Positions 31,634 to 38,470 of a stretch of DNA of 42,850 nucleotides are shown here, one piece after another. Within the stretch, counting starts at the first letter, position 1. Each line of letters starts with the position of its first letter. The notes under the pieces were generated by a model. The model was given only the letters and a program-made list of their open reading frames with translations. It did no database searches and had not been told where the DNA came from. This stretch comes from UBA995 sp035477115. Its GTDB lineage: Bacteria; Bacillota; Sulfobacillia; UBA995. The position numbers were made by a program, and so were the translations under genes. The stretch spans positions 1 through 42,850 of the forward strand of contig DATIKW010000001.1 in NCBI GenBank assembly GCA_035477115.1, read 5' to 3'.

Positions 31634-32533
31634 ATGCCCGAACTGCCGGAAGTGGAGACGATATGCCGGAGTCTCCGCCCGCGCCTGGTCGGGCGAAGCA
31701 TCGCCTCGGTCCGGGTGATCCGCCCCTTCATCGCCAACCGCACGCCGGACGAGTTCACCCGGGAAGTCGCAGGCCGGACCATCGAGGATATGAGCCGTCA
31801 CGGCAAGTATCTCCTGTTGAGGCTGGGTCCCGCCTGCGGTTCCCCGCCGGCGGACCTGATCTTCCACTTGATGATGGCGGGGAGGCTCATCCACCGCCCG
31901 CCCGGCGGCGGACCTCCACCGGAAGTCGTCGCCCGCCACATTCACCTGGCATTCGTCCTCGACGACCGGTCGGAACTGGCCTGGGCCGACCTCCGCCACT
32001 TCGGCCGGGTGCACCTGGTGGTGGGCGACGCCCGCGATGAAGCCCCCCGGGGACTGCGCAATCTGGGGCCCGAGCCGCTGGCCGGCAACTTCACCCCGGC
32101 CATGCTGGCGGCCCGACTGCTGTCCCGGCGCGCCCCCGTGAAACAGGTGCTGCTGGACCAGCGGGTGGTGGCGGGAATCGGCAATATCTATGCCGATGAG
32201 AGTTTGCACCGCGCCGGCATTCACCCCTGCCGCCGAGCCTGTTCGCTCACGTCCGGCGAGGTCGTCGCCCTGCACGCCGCGATCGAGCAGACGCTCGCCG
32301 AAGCCATAGCCTGCCGCGGGACAAGCGTCCGGAGCTATGTGGATGGCGCGGGGCTGCCCGGCGGATTCCAGGATTGCCTGCGCGTGTACGGCCGGGCAGG
32401 ACAAGCCTGTTTGCGCCCGGGGTGCAAGGCCCTGGTGGAACGACTGCGTATGGGCGGCCGCTCCACCCATTTCTGCCCCATGTGCCAGCCAAGAGGAACT
32501 GATGTTCGCAATTCCCGCCCGGATAGGTTATAA
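31634..32533 (+). CDS. mutM: Formamidopyrimidine-DNA glycosylase (Fpg/MutM)
   Basis: 299-residue base-excision glycosylase that removes 8-oxoguanine and formamidopyrimidines. The N-terminal PELPEVETICRSLRP supplies the catalytic Pro2 and Glu3 (Pro becomes the N-terminal nucleophile). LIFHLMMAGRL and the H2TH segment QVLLDQRVVAGIGNIYADESL are standard, and the finger Arg lies in GRSTHFCPMCQ. Oddly, the zinc finger is C-x4-C-x16-C-x2-C (ACLRPGCK...) instead of the usual C-x2-C for the first pair, although all four Cys remain. ATG 31634 follows GGAGGAAG. Its 3' end contains the promoter of the next small gene. Confidence 0.95.
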   Translation: MPELPEVETICRSLRPRLVGRSIASVRVIRPFIANRTPDEFTREVAGRTIEDMSRHGKYLLLRLGPACGSPPADLIFHLMMAGRLIHRPPGGGPPPEVVARHIHLAFVLDDRSELAWADLRHFGRVHLVVGDARDEAPRGLRNLGPEPLAGNFTPAMLAARLLSRRAPVKQVLLDQRVVAGIGNIYADESLHRAGIHPCRRACSLTSGEVVALHAAIEQTLAEAIACRGTSVRSYVDGAGLPGGFQDCLRVYGRAGQACLRPGCKALVERLRMGGRSTHFCPMCQPRGTDVRNSRPDRL

Positions 32534-32534
32534 T
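32505..32534 (+). promoter_or_regulatory. Promoter with consensus TATAAT before the small unknown gene
   Basis: TTCGCA (32505-32510), 18-bp spacer and a perfect TATAAT (32529-32534) lie at the extreme end of mutM, 22 bp before the ATG at 32556. The small gene can thus be expressed apart from polA-mutM. Confidence 0.55.
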
Positions 32535-32555
32535 CGCACCGGGGGGTGGTGCGGC

Positions 32556-32777
32556 ATGTACAGCCTTCAGGTGCGGCTCGGCGAACGGGAGCAGGCGAGG
32601 CAGGCCGCCCGGCGACTCGTCGACGAGTTCAAGGTGACGGGCGAAGTCAGCACTTCGCCGCTTGCCGGGGGCCTCTGGCTGCTGAGCGTGGACGCGGAGG
32701 CGAGCCTGCCGGAAGCCTGGTTGGCCGGACTTCCGGAGCAGCCTTCGCCGCCAGCGGCCCCGGGCGACGGCGACTGA
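32556..32777 (+). CDS. Small protein of unknown function (73 aa)
   Basis: 73 residues from ATG 32556 behind GGGGGGTGG. The sequence begins MYSLQVRLGEREQARQAARRLVDEF and contains VSTSPLAGGLWLLSVDAEASLPEAW, which predicts a strand-helix-strand-type small alpha/beta domain, then a Pro-rich tail. It has no Cys, no signal peptide and no membrane span. I do not recognise the family. It lies between mutM and a convergent ribU gene and has its own consensus -10, so it is likely a real, independently expressed gene rather than an accident of composition. Confidence 0.65.
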   Translation: MYSLQVRLGEREQARQAARRLVDEFKVTGEVSTSPLAGGLWLLSVDAEASLPEAWLAGLPEQPSPPAAPGDGD

Positions 32778-32800
32778 GGGCAGGGTCGCCCCAGCCGGCG

Positions 32801-32818
32801 CCGCCCGGGCGCGGGCGG
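32801..32818. terminator. GC-rich hairpin between convergent genes
   Basis: CCGCCCG (32801-32807) and CGGGCGG (32812-32818) form a perfect 7-bp stem with a 4-base loop between the small gene and ribU, which converge here. No T-run is present, so it is a weak two-way candidate. Confidence 0.3.
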
Positions 32819-32823
32819 ACGGT

Positions 32824-33384
32824 TCAGCGCAGCAGGCTGCGGACTCGCTTGTACAGGATCAGCACCAGCAGCCCGGTGAGGATCCCTTTCACCAGATTGA
32901 ACAGGGCGGTCGTCCTGACCAGCCCGAGCAGGACGCTCGCTTCCAGCTGGCCAAGATAGAGCGGGATGAACAGGTAGTAGTTGGCCAGCCCCATCGTTAC
33001 CACCAGGGCCAGGATGCCGGCCAGCAGCCCGAGCACCGCGCCTCGGAACGTCCGCATTTGCCAGTACACCAGCGTCGCCGTCCCCACGTAACTCAGGCTG
33101 GCCACCAGGCTGGCCAGGGTGCCGATCCAGCCCGCCTCATCCTTGCCCGACAGGAAGAACAGGATGCTGCGGACGACCACCACCGCCATGCCGGTCACGG
33201 GCCCCATGGCGAAGCCGCCGATCAGGGCCGGCAGGTCGCCGGTATCGTATTGCAGGAAGGCGGGGAAGCCGGGGAGATGGGTTTCCAGGTACATGAGGAC
33301 GAAGGCAGCCGCGCCGAGGGCTCCCACTCGTGCCAGGACCAGCGCCCGCGAGCGGCTTTGAACGGCACTCCCGATCGCATTCAC
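32824..33384 (-). CDS. ribU: ECF transporter S component, riboflavin (RibU)
   Basis: 186-residue membrane protein with about six spans. The family pattern of riboflavin-specific S components is visible: ALGAAAFVLMYLE near the first span, then DTGDLPALIGGFAMGPVTGMAVVVVRSILFFL, and NYYLFIPLYLGQ followed by LFNLVKGILTGLLVLILY. It would bind riboflavin and be driven by the shared ECF energising module, which is not in the window. The FMN riboswitch directly upstream makes the ligand assignment strong. ATG 33384 is preceded by GGGAGGGA about 11 bases away, and closer GGAAGTGA may serve as the binding site. It lies on the opposite strand inside the polA-mutM-coaE block. Confidence 0.92.
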   Translation of the reverse strand: MNAIGSAVQSRSRALVLARVGALGAAAFVLMYLETHLPGFPAFLQYDTGDLPALIGGFAMGPVTGMAVVVVRSILFFLSGKDEAGWIGTLASLVASLSYVGTATLVYWQMRTFRGAVLGLLAGILALVVTMGLANYYLFIPLYLGQLEASVLLGLVRTTALFNLVKGILTGLLVLILYKRVRSLLR

Positions 33385-33425
33385 TTCCGATTCCCTCCCA
33401 GGTCGATGTTAGCCTGAAAGACAAT

Positions 33426-33449
33426 CCCCGGAAGGCGGCCTTCCGGGGG
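33426..33449 (-). terminator. Attenuator hairpin of the FMN riboswitch
   Basis: On the minus strand CCCCGGAAGG and CCTTCCGGGG form a perfect 10-bp stem with a 3-base loop, followed by ATTGTCTTTC. Lying between the FMN aptamer and ribU, it is probably the terminator formed when FMN is bound. Confidence 0.7.
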
Positions 33450-33464
33450 TGATGAACGCAACAC

Positions 33465-33606
33465 GCCTTCTCCCATCCAGACTATACTGTCGGCTCCGGA
33501 TTCTCACCGGATCCTGCCATGCGGCTCGCGGGCTCGTCCCTGCCGGGACATCACCGCCGGTCGGGAATCGGGCAGCCTTCCGCCCTCACCCTGCCCCGAA
33601 GGAATG
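33465..33606 (-). promoter_or_regulatory. FMN riboswitch (RFN element)
   Basis: The minus strand holds all core RFN blocks in order: CTTCGGGGCAGGGTG at the 5' end, then ATTCCCGACCGGCGGTGATG, GAGCCCGCGAGC, GGATCCGGTGAGAATCCG, and the 3' block GCCGACAGTATAGTCTGGATG with GGGAGAAG closing the basal stem. It ends about 80 bp before ribU, and a terminator hairpin lies between them. High FMN would therefore switch off transcription of the riboflavin transporter. Confidence 0.97.
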
Positions 33607-33651
33607 GCCATCCCTATTCGGTTGACGGATCGCCGTCCAGACTCCGCGGCC

Positions 33652-33681
33652 ATTATAGCACGGGTTCCCGGCGGGCGGCAA
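33652..33681 (-). promoter_or_regulatory. Promoter of the riboswitch-ribU transcript
   Basis: On the minus strand TTGCCG (33681-33676), an 18-bp spacer and a perfect TATAAT (33657-33652) lie about 45 bp upstream of the RFN element, the expected place for its promoter. Confidence 0.65.
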
Positions 33682-33742
33682 TGCTTCCCGTTGACCCGCA
33701 CCGGCGAAGGCGGTTAGGATGGAAACGACAAGGAGGCGGCGC

Positions 33743-34390
33743 ATGTTCCTCGTGGGTCTGACCGGCGGCATCGCCAGCGGGAAGACCACGGTAGCCGACA
33801 TGTTGCGCCAGTCAGGCGCGGCGGTGCTGGACGCCGACCAGGCGGCCCGCGAGCTGGCAGAAAGCATGCTGCCCGACCTCGTCCGCGAGTTCGGTGACGG
33901 CATGCGGGCGGCGGACGGGACGCTTGACCGGAGTCGCCTGGCCGACCTCATATTTCGCGACGCGACGGCTCGTCGCCGGCTGAACGCCATCACCCACCCG
34001 CCCATCTTCCGGCGCCTGCGAAGGGAACTCGAACAGCTCGAGCGGGAGGGCGCCTGGGCGGCGGTGTTGGTCATCCCCCTCCTGGTGGAAGCGGGGATGA
34101 CGGCTCTGGTCGACCGGGTGTGGGTGGTGGCCTGCAGTCCCCGATCGCAACTCGCGAGGATCGCCGACCGGGACGGCCTGAGCCCCGAGCACGCGGCCCT
34201 CAGACTGGCCGCTCAGGCGCCGCTCACCGATAAGCTGCGGGCGGCCGATGCCGTGATCGACAATGACGGCGCGTTGGCCGACACCCGCGCTCAGGTCGCG
34301 GCCCTCTGGTCGGCGCTGGAACGGGAGCGCCCGCACGGTGCGGCTTTCGCGCGCTGGGCGCAGCTAGTAGTCCGTGGGGACGAGGGATGA
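33743..34390 (+). CDS. coaE: Dephospho-CoA kinase
   Basis: 215-residue P-loop kinase for the last step of coenzyme A synthesis (dephospho-CoA + ATP to CoA + ADP). The start MFLVGLTGGIASGKTTVADML contains the P-loop; VLDADQAARELAE, a lid region (LNAITHPPIFRRL) and VIPLLVEAGMTALVDRVWVVACSPRSQLARIADRDGLSPEHAALRLAAQAPLTDKLRAADAVIDNDG are all conserved. ATG 33743 is 8 bases after AGGAGG; an ATG at 33719 is in frame but lacks a site. It is divergent from the riboswitch promoter. The lytic transglycosylase gene follows within 40 bp, an order common in Bacillota. Confidence 0.95.
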   Translation: MFLVGLTGGIASGKTTVADMLRQSGAAVLDADQAARELAESMLPDLVREFGDGMRAADGTLDRSRLADLIFRDATARRRLNAITHPPIFRRLRRELEQLEREGAWAAVLVIPLLVEAGMTALVDRVWVVACSPRSQLARIADRDGLSPEHAALRLAAQAPLTDKLRAADAVIDNDGALADTRAQVAALWSALERERPHGAAFARWAQLVVRGDEG

Positions 34391-34430
34391 GTGGGGTAGA
34401 CAGGATGAAGACCGTTCACCGATCGGACGG

Positions 34431-35024
34431 ATGGTGCCGGCGAGCACCATGAGGATCAGCTCCCAGGTACGGGCGGCGGTGCTGCTGGCCCTGGTATCAC
34501 TGGTCCTGGTCTCTGCCTGGGCGTTGGTGCTCTGGCAGTATCCCCTGCGTTACCCCGAGGCCGTCCGGGAGTATGCGGGGAAAGCGAGCCTCGATCCCGT
34601 CCTGGTGGCGGCCGTCATCAGGGTGGAGAGCCGTTTTCGGGCGGATGCCGTCTCCCCTCGCGGCGCGCTCGGGTTGATGCAGGTCATGCCGGAGACCGGC
34701 CGATGGATCGCGGTGCAGCTGGAGGTGGCCTCGTTCACCCCGGAGATGCTGCTGGATCCCTTCTTCAACCTGCGGATGGGCACCTGGTACCTCGCCCATC
34801 TGTGGGAGGAGTTCCACGGCGACCCGGTCCTCGCCTTGGCGGCCTATAACGGCGGCCGCGGCCGGGTGCGGGAGTGGCTCCGCCGGAAGGGTTGGTCCCT
34901 CGGCGACGAGAACCCATCTTTCCCGATTCAGTCCATCCCCTACGGCGAAACGCGGCGCTTCGTCGCGGCCGTCCTCCGGGACGTGGGACGCTATCGGCTC
35001 CTTCACGGCCACCGGCTCGAGTGA
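34431..35024 (+). CDS. Lytic transglycosylase (SLT domain)
   Basis: About 197 residues. The N-terminus has one membrane anchor (AAVLLALVSLVLVSAWALVLW), then the SLT domain in the extracytoplasmic space. The catalytic acid is E66 in IRVESRFRADAVSPRGALGLMQVMPETG, with LDPFFNLRMGTWYLAHL, ALAAYNGGRGRVREWL and IPYGETRRFVAAVL completing the fold. It would cut peptidoglycan to 1,6-anhydro products. The start is uncertain: ATG 34431 or 34449 both give an anchored protein, while GTG 34374 would overlap coaE and add about 19 residues. The gene forms a unit with coaE. Confidence 0.88.
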   Translation: MVPASTMRISSQVRAAVLLALVSLVLVSAWALVLWQYPLRYPEAVREYAGKASLDPVLVAAVIRVESRFRADAVSPRGALGLMQVMPETGRWIAVQLEVASFTPEMLLDPFFNLRMGTWYLAHLWEEFHGDPVLALAAYNGGRGRVREWLRRKGWSLGDENPSFPIQSIPYGETRRFVAAVLRDVGRYRLLHGHRLE

Positions 35025-35127
35025 GACTCCTTGAACGGCGGGGCTATTTCGAGGATGCGGTGGACCGATCAAGGTCGGGGCAGGCTAACGGCTGACCGTC
35101 GGGCGCCTTGACCCATTCCGTTTGCGG

Positions 35128-35167
35128 TTGACATCCTTCCCGGTGCGGCAGTACACTGTAATTACAG
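35128..35167 (+). promoter_or_regulatory. Promoter and palindromic operator of mazEF
   Basis: Consensus TTGACA (35128-35133), 18-bp spacer and TACACT (35152-35157) are followed, with overlap, by the perfect 12-bp palindrome CTGTAATTACAG (35156-35167). Position over the -10 and start site is ideal for autorepression by the MazE-type antitoxin. Confidence 0.65.
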
Positions 35168-35183
35168 GCCAAGGAGGGATGAC

Positions 35184-35444
35184 GTGCCGCACTCGATTCG
35201 CGCCCGCATCGTCCGCATCGGCAACTCGCGGGGAATCCGCATCCCCAAAATCTGGCTCGAACAGCTCAACCTCGGGGACGAAGTCGAGTTGGCTATCCGT
35301 CAGGATTCCCTCGTCGTCAGGCCCGCACATGCCCCTAGAGAGGGTTGGTCTACAGCCTTTGAGGCAATGGCGCAGAATCTCGACGATGTCCTGGTGGATG
35401 AGCCCCGGCCGACGCGTTGGGACGACGAGGCATGGCAATGGTAG
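35184..35444 (+). CDS. MazE/AbrB-type antitoxin
   Basis: 86-residue antitoxin. The N-terminal swapped-hairpin AbrB/MazE DNA-binding domain is clear: ARIVRIGNSRGIRIPKIWLEQLNLGDEVELAIRQDSLVVRP. The C-terminal half (AMAQNLDDVLVDEPRPTRWDDEAWQW) is acidic, the usual toxin-blocking tail. GTG 35184 follows AAGGAGGG, and its 3' end overlaps the toxin gene by 13 bp. It would neutralise the MazF-type RNase and repress its own promoter at the palindrome just upstream. Confidence 0.85.
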   Translation: MPHSIRARIVRIGNSRGIRIPKIWLEQLNLGDEVELAIRQDSLVVRPAHAPREGWSTAFEAMAQNLDDVLVDEPRPTRWDDEAWQW

Positions 35445-35761
35445 TCCGCCGCTTTGACGTCTTCCTCGTCTCCCTTGACCCTACCGTTGGACACGAAATC
35501 CAGAAGACTCGGCCGGCCACGGTCATCTCGCCGGATGAGATGAATGAACATCTGTCCACCTTCATGATCGCTCCGATGACCACCAAGGGACCACCCTACC
35601 CCACACGTGTCCCCTGCAGCTTCCAGCGAAAGCAGGGCCAGATCGTCCTCGATCAGATACGAACGGTCGACCGCGCCCGATTGGTGAAGAGGTTAGGACG
35701 GATAACTCCGTCCACCCAGCGTCAAGTCCTTGCCGTGTTGCAGGAGATGTTTGCGCAGTAG
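35432..35761 (+). CDS. MazF/PemK-type endoribonuclease toxin
   Basis: 109 residues from ATG 35432 (ATG 35438 also possible). The MazF/PemK fold is evident: RRFDVFLVSLDPTVGHEIQKTRPATVISPDEMN, then FMIAPMTTKG, TRVPCSFQRKQGQIVLDQIRTVDRARLVKRLGRIT and an end helix QRQVLAVLQEMF. Proteins of this class cut RNA at specific short sequences and stop growth when the antitoxin is lost. The gene overlaps the antitoxin end, so translation is coupled. A long gap with repeat copy C follows. Confidence 0.9.
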   Translation: MAMVVRRFDVFLVSLDPTVGHEIQKTRPATVISPDEMNEHLSTFMIAPMTTKGPPYPTRVPCSFQRKQGQIVLDQIRTVDRARLVKRLGRITPSTQRQVLAVLQEMFAQ

Positions 35762-35854
35762 ACGCTCTAGCCCCACGGGGCACCACGCGGCATGAAAACG
35801 GCGGAGCGGCGAGAGCCCTGCTTTCATGGTGCGGCAGGCGCGATCCATCTGGTG

Positions 35855-35942
35855 GTAGGGGCGGGTTCCGAACCCGCCCCGGCAATCGCCACGAGCATTA
35901 CCGTGACCAGGCCACGACGACGACCGTGACCGCATTTTCGTA
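35855..35942. repeat. Dispersed palindromic repeat, copy C (one end worn)
   Basis: 35855-35880 carries the same palindrome as copies A, B and D (GTAGGGGCGGGTTC, one base, then GAACCCGCCCC) but the last three bases differ. After 51 bp with ACCGTGACC and CCACG motifs comes GCATTTTCGTA (35932-35942), as at copy D. The rest of the 490-bp gap between MazF and VapB (35762-36251) shows no gene; a promoter and operator lie at its end. Confidence 0.8.
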
Positions 35943-36183
35943 GCAGACGGGATTCCCGTCGCCGCCATCGCCTCCCGCCATCAACGGAGGCTGCAGGTTC
36001 ATTGATGGACGCCCATACGATTTGCAGGCCGAAGAAGGTCCTAGGGCTCCTCTTCGAAGCGCGTCAAGGCCGTCTAAGCAGCCGTTCAACGTGATTCCGG
36101 CCCTTCGGGGACATGTCCGGTCGATCACGGTCGGCGCAAGTCAGTGACTGACGGCTGGGCGCCCAAATTCCCCCGTCTTTCTC

Positions 36184-36228
36184 TTGCCACGGGAGTGGAT
36201 CTCCTTGTACAATGAAGCGTAATACGCT
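36184..36228 (+). promoter_or_regulatory. Promoter and palindromic operator of vapBC
   Basis: TTGCCA (36184-36189), 18-bp spacer and TACAAT (36208-36213), each 5 of 6 to consensus, are followed by the perfect palindrome AGCGTA-A-TACGCT (36216-36228), placed over the expected start site. Autorepression by the VapB-type antitoxin is likely. Confidence 0.65.
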
Positions 36229-36251
36229 CAGGAGTTCGATGGGAGGGCGGT

Positions 36252-36458
36252 ATGGATACCTCAACTGTGTCCACCAAGTTCCAGGTGGTCATTCCCCTTC
36301 GGGTCCGGCGCGCACTTGGCATCCGCCCCGGCCAGAAGGTGCAGATCATTCCCTATGAGGGGAGGATCGAACTCATTCCTCTCGAGCCCATCGAACGAAC
36401 TCGAGGGTTCCTCAGAGGAATCGACACGGCCGTGGAGCGCGAGGACGATCGCACATGA
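36252..36458 (+). CDS. VapB/AbrB-type antitoxin
   Basis: 68-residue AbrB-domain protein: MDTSTVSTKFQVVIPLRVRRALGIRPGQKVQIIPYEGRIELIPLEP, followed by a charged helix RTRGFLRGIDTAVEREDD that would wrap the toxin. ATG 36252 has GGGAGGGCGG upstream. Its stop overlaps the VapC start (ATGA). It should bind the palindrome at 36216-36228 to control the module. Confidence 0.9.
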   Translation: MDTSTVSTKFQVVIPLRVRRALGIRPGQKVQIIPYEGRIELIPLEPIERTRGFLRGIDTAVEREDDRT

Positions 36459-36829
36459 ACGTTGTCGATTCCTCTGGCTGGCTGGAGTACTTCGCCGATG
36501 GCCCTAACGCCCCGTTCTTTGCCTCTGCCGTCGAGAAGCCAGCAGAGTTGCTTGTCCCTACAATCAGCATTTACGAAGTGTTCAAGCGGATCCTCCAGCA
36601 GAAGGACGAGACTGACGCCCTGCGAGCCGTCGCAGCCATGCAACAGGCCACAGTGATCCCGCTAGATGAAGCGGCCGCCCTGAGCGCAGCTCGCCTCTCG
36701 CTGGAGGCCAAGCTGCCCATGGCTGACAGCATCATGCTCGCATGCGCCAGAGCGTCCGGCGCCGTTCTATGGACGCAAGACAAGGACTTCAAGGACATTG
36801 AAGGGGTACGGTACATCGACGTGCCATGA
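36455..36829 (+). CDS. vapC: VapC-type PIN-domain ribonuclease toxin
   Basis: 124-residue PIN-domain toxin. The four acidic positions of the active site are present: D5 (NVVDSSGWLEYF), E41 (ISIYEVFKRIL), D91 (LPMADSIMLACARASGA) and D109/D111 (TQDKDF), which hold Mg ions for RNA cleavage. VapC toxins typically cut tRNA or rRNA. The ATG overlaps the antitoxin stop by 4 bp, so the pair is made together. Base use looks less GC-rich than the housekeeping genes, consistent with acquisition by transfer. Confidence 0.93.
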   Translation: MNVVDSSGWLEYFADGPNAPFFASAVEKPAELLVPTISIYEVFKRILQQKDETDALRAVAAMQQATVIPLDEAAALSAARLSLEAKLPMADSIMLACARASGAVLWTQDKDFKDIEGVRYIDVP

Positions 36830-36880
36830 GTGACGTGAACCGAAATGAGCAGTGTTAGCCGCGAACACGAGGGGTAGAGT

Positions 36881-37930
36881 ATGCGTGTTCTGGTCATTGG
36901 CGGAACCTCCTTCGTCGGCCCCCACGTTGTGAGGCGCCTCAGCGACATGGGGCACGAAGTAGCAGTCTTCCACCGTGGTCGAACCGAAGCGGATTTGCCC
37001 GCTGCCGTGAAGCATATTCACGGAGACAGGCGGGGACTCGCAGACTTCAAGGATGAGTTTCAACGGCTCAGGCCTGACGTGGTCCTGCACATGATTGCTG
37101 GTCAGGCGCAAGACGCCTGGGCCTTGATGCAGACCCTTCCAGGGATCGCCGGCCGGGTAGTGGTGATAAGCAGTCAAGATGTCTATCGCGCCTACAATCG
37201 GCTCCGCAATGAAGAGCCTGGCTTTCCCGACCCCGTCCCCCTCTCCGAAAGCGCGCCTTTACGGGAGAGACTCCATCCCTACCGTGACGAACCGTTCCCC
37301 GGCACTGAGTTGCCCGAGCGCCGACGCGATATCGACGACTACGACAAGATTCTGGTCGAGCGGCTCATCTTGAGTGAGCCCAGATTGCCGGCAACGGTGC
37401 TTCGCTTGCCGGCAGTGTATGGGCCAAACGATCCGCAACGCCGCCTTTTTGGATACCTGAAGCGCATGGATGACAAACGAGCCGCGATTCTGCTCGATGC
37501 GAGAGCCGCCCAGTGGCGTTGGACACGGGGTTACGTTGAGGATGTGGCTCATGCCATCGTGCTGGCGGTGACGAATGAGCGAAGTCAGGGAGAGGTCTAC
37601 AATGTCGGTGAAATCGAAGGCCTGACCGAAATGGAATGGGTGAAACAGATCGGAGATGCAGCAGGGTGGAATGGTCGGGTGGTGGCGGTGCGCAAAGAGT
37701 TGTTGCCGTCCCATCTGAAGACCGACTACAACTGGGCCCATCATTTAGTGGCGGACACTGGCCGCATCAGGCGCGAGCTGGGTTACCGCGAGTGCGTTCC
37801 TCGAAACGAAGCCGTTCGGGCGACAGTGACCTGGGAGAGAGCCAATCCCCCTTCGGAAGTAGATGGGAGTCAATTCGATTATGCAGCGGAAGACGCTGCT
37901 CTGGCGGCATTAGTCGAACGTGGCGGCTAA
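36881..37930 (+). CDS. NAD(P)-dependent epimerase/reductase-like SDR
   Basis: 349-residue extended short-chain dehydrogenase/reductase. The N-terminal nucleotide-binding motif is VLVIGGTSFVGPHVVRRL, followed by VVLHMIA, VISSQDVYRAY, DYDKILVERLIL (active-site Tyr/Lys region), VLRLPAVYGPND and RGYVEDVAHAIVLAV. It resembles nucleoside-sugar epimerase or isoflavone-reductase-like oxidoreductases, but the sugar or substrate cannot be named. ATG 36881 follows GAGGGG. It stands alone between VapBC and a tRNA pair, and its sequence appears lower in G+C than the flanking housekeeping genes, so it may be part of the same accessory segment as the toxin modules. Confidence 0.8.
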   Translation: MRVLVIGGTSFVGPHVVRRLSDMGHEVAVFHRGRTEADLPAAVKHIHGDRRGLADFKDEFQRLRPDVVLHMIAGQAQDAWALMQTLPGIAGRVVVISSQDVYRAYNRLRNEEPGFPDPVPLSESAPLRERLHPYRDEPFPGTELPERRRDIDDYDKILVERLILSEPRLPATVLRLPAVYGPNDPQRRLFGYLKRMDDKRAAILLDARAAQWRWTRGYVEDVAHAIVLAVTNERSQGEVYNVGEIEGLTEMEWVKQIGDAAGWNGRVVAVRKELLPSHLKTDYNWAHHLVADTGRIRRELGYRECVPRNEAVRATVTWERANPPSEVDGSQFDYAAEDAALAALVERGG

Positions 37931-37991
37931 CCGGCACATGCACTGGAAGGCCGCCAGATGGACCCGCTGCAGAGCGTCCCACCGCCGCCCC

Positions 37992-38020
37992 TTGGCAGAC
38001 TCGCTCCGGTCTGCTAAGAT
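37992..38020 (+). promoter_or_regulatory. Promoter of the tRNA-Leu pair
   Basis: TTGGCA (37992-37997), 17-bp spacer and TAAGAT (38015-38020) lie 37 bp before the first tRNA. Both hexamers are near consensus. Confidence 0.65.
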
Positions 38021-38057
38021 GTTGGAGGCACCACTAACCCTGATGCAGGCCCTTCAT

Positions 38058-38145
38058 GCCGAAGTGGTGGAACTGGCAGACACGCGGTGTTCAGGGCGCC
38101 GTGGGCGTAACGCCCGTGTGGGTTCAAATCCCACCTTCGGCACCA
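38058..38145 (+). tRNA. tRNA-Leu (anticodon CAG)
   Basis: Acceptor stem GCCGAAG/CTTCGGC with encoded ACCA; anticodon stem CGGTG/CGCCG encloses TTCAGGG, anticodon CAG (codon CUG). A long variable arm (TGGGCGTAACGCCCG) and GTTCAAATC T-loop are present. Confidence 0.95.
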
Positions 38146-38156
38146 ATCATTCGCCG

Positions 38157-38241
38157 GTCGGGATGGCGGAACTGGCAGACGCGTACGTTTGAGGGGCGTA
38201 TGGGGAAACCCGTGGGGGTTCAAGTCCCCCTCCCGACACCA
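38157..38241 (+). tRNA. tRNA-Leu (anticodon GAG)
   Basis: Acceptor stem GTCGGGA/TCCCGAC with encoded ACCA; anticodon stem TACGT/GCGTA encloses TTGAGGG, anticodon GAG (codons CUC/CUU). The variable arm is ATGGGGAAACCCGT. It follows the CAG gene by 11 bp in one transcript. Confidence 0.95.
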
Positions 38242-38258
38242 GACCATGACGGGGTCCG

Positions 38259-38280
38259 CCGATAGGGCGGGCCCTATCGG
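38259..38280 (+). terminator. Terminator hairpin after the tRNA-Leu pair
   Basis: CCGATAGGGC and GCCCTATCGG are perfect inverted arms around GG, followed by TTTCC, 18 bp behind the second tRNA. It is a good place for the transcript to end, although the T-run is short. Confidence 0.55.
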
Positions 38281-38308
38281 TTTCCGCCCGCGCTGTCCAA
38301 AGAAAGTC

Positions 38309-38470
38309 CTTGCTTCCCTCCCCGAATTGCGGTAAACTAATCGGAACACCTCATCGCCTCCGCCCCTGCGGGAGGTGTTCCCGGAGACGCGCGTCGCGCG
38401 TGCTACGGGGCTTGCCATCTGGCGTTGGACCAGGTGGCCAGCCTAGGCGTGCGCTCCGGAGGGTAGCCGA
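38309..38470 (+). promoter_or_regulatory. Promoter and highly structured leader before the small exported protein
   Basis: TTGCTT, a 17-bp spacer and TAAACT (ending at about 38337) form a weak promoter. The following leader is packed with inverted repeats: GGAACACCTC (38343-38352) with GAGGTGTTCC (38372-38381) enclosing a smaller stem, a GACGCGCGTC/GCGCGT region at about 38394-38401, and GCCATCTGG with CCAGGTGGC. I do not recognise a known riboswitch class here. The start codon at 38471 follows GGAGGG. Confidence 0.4.

Noticed and set aside
38343..38470. GEMM (cyclic di-GMP) or cobalamin riboswitch
   Set aside because: The required conserved cores of these classes were not found; only hairpins are visible.
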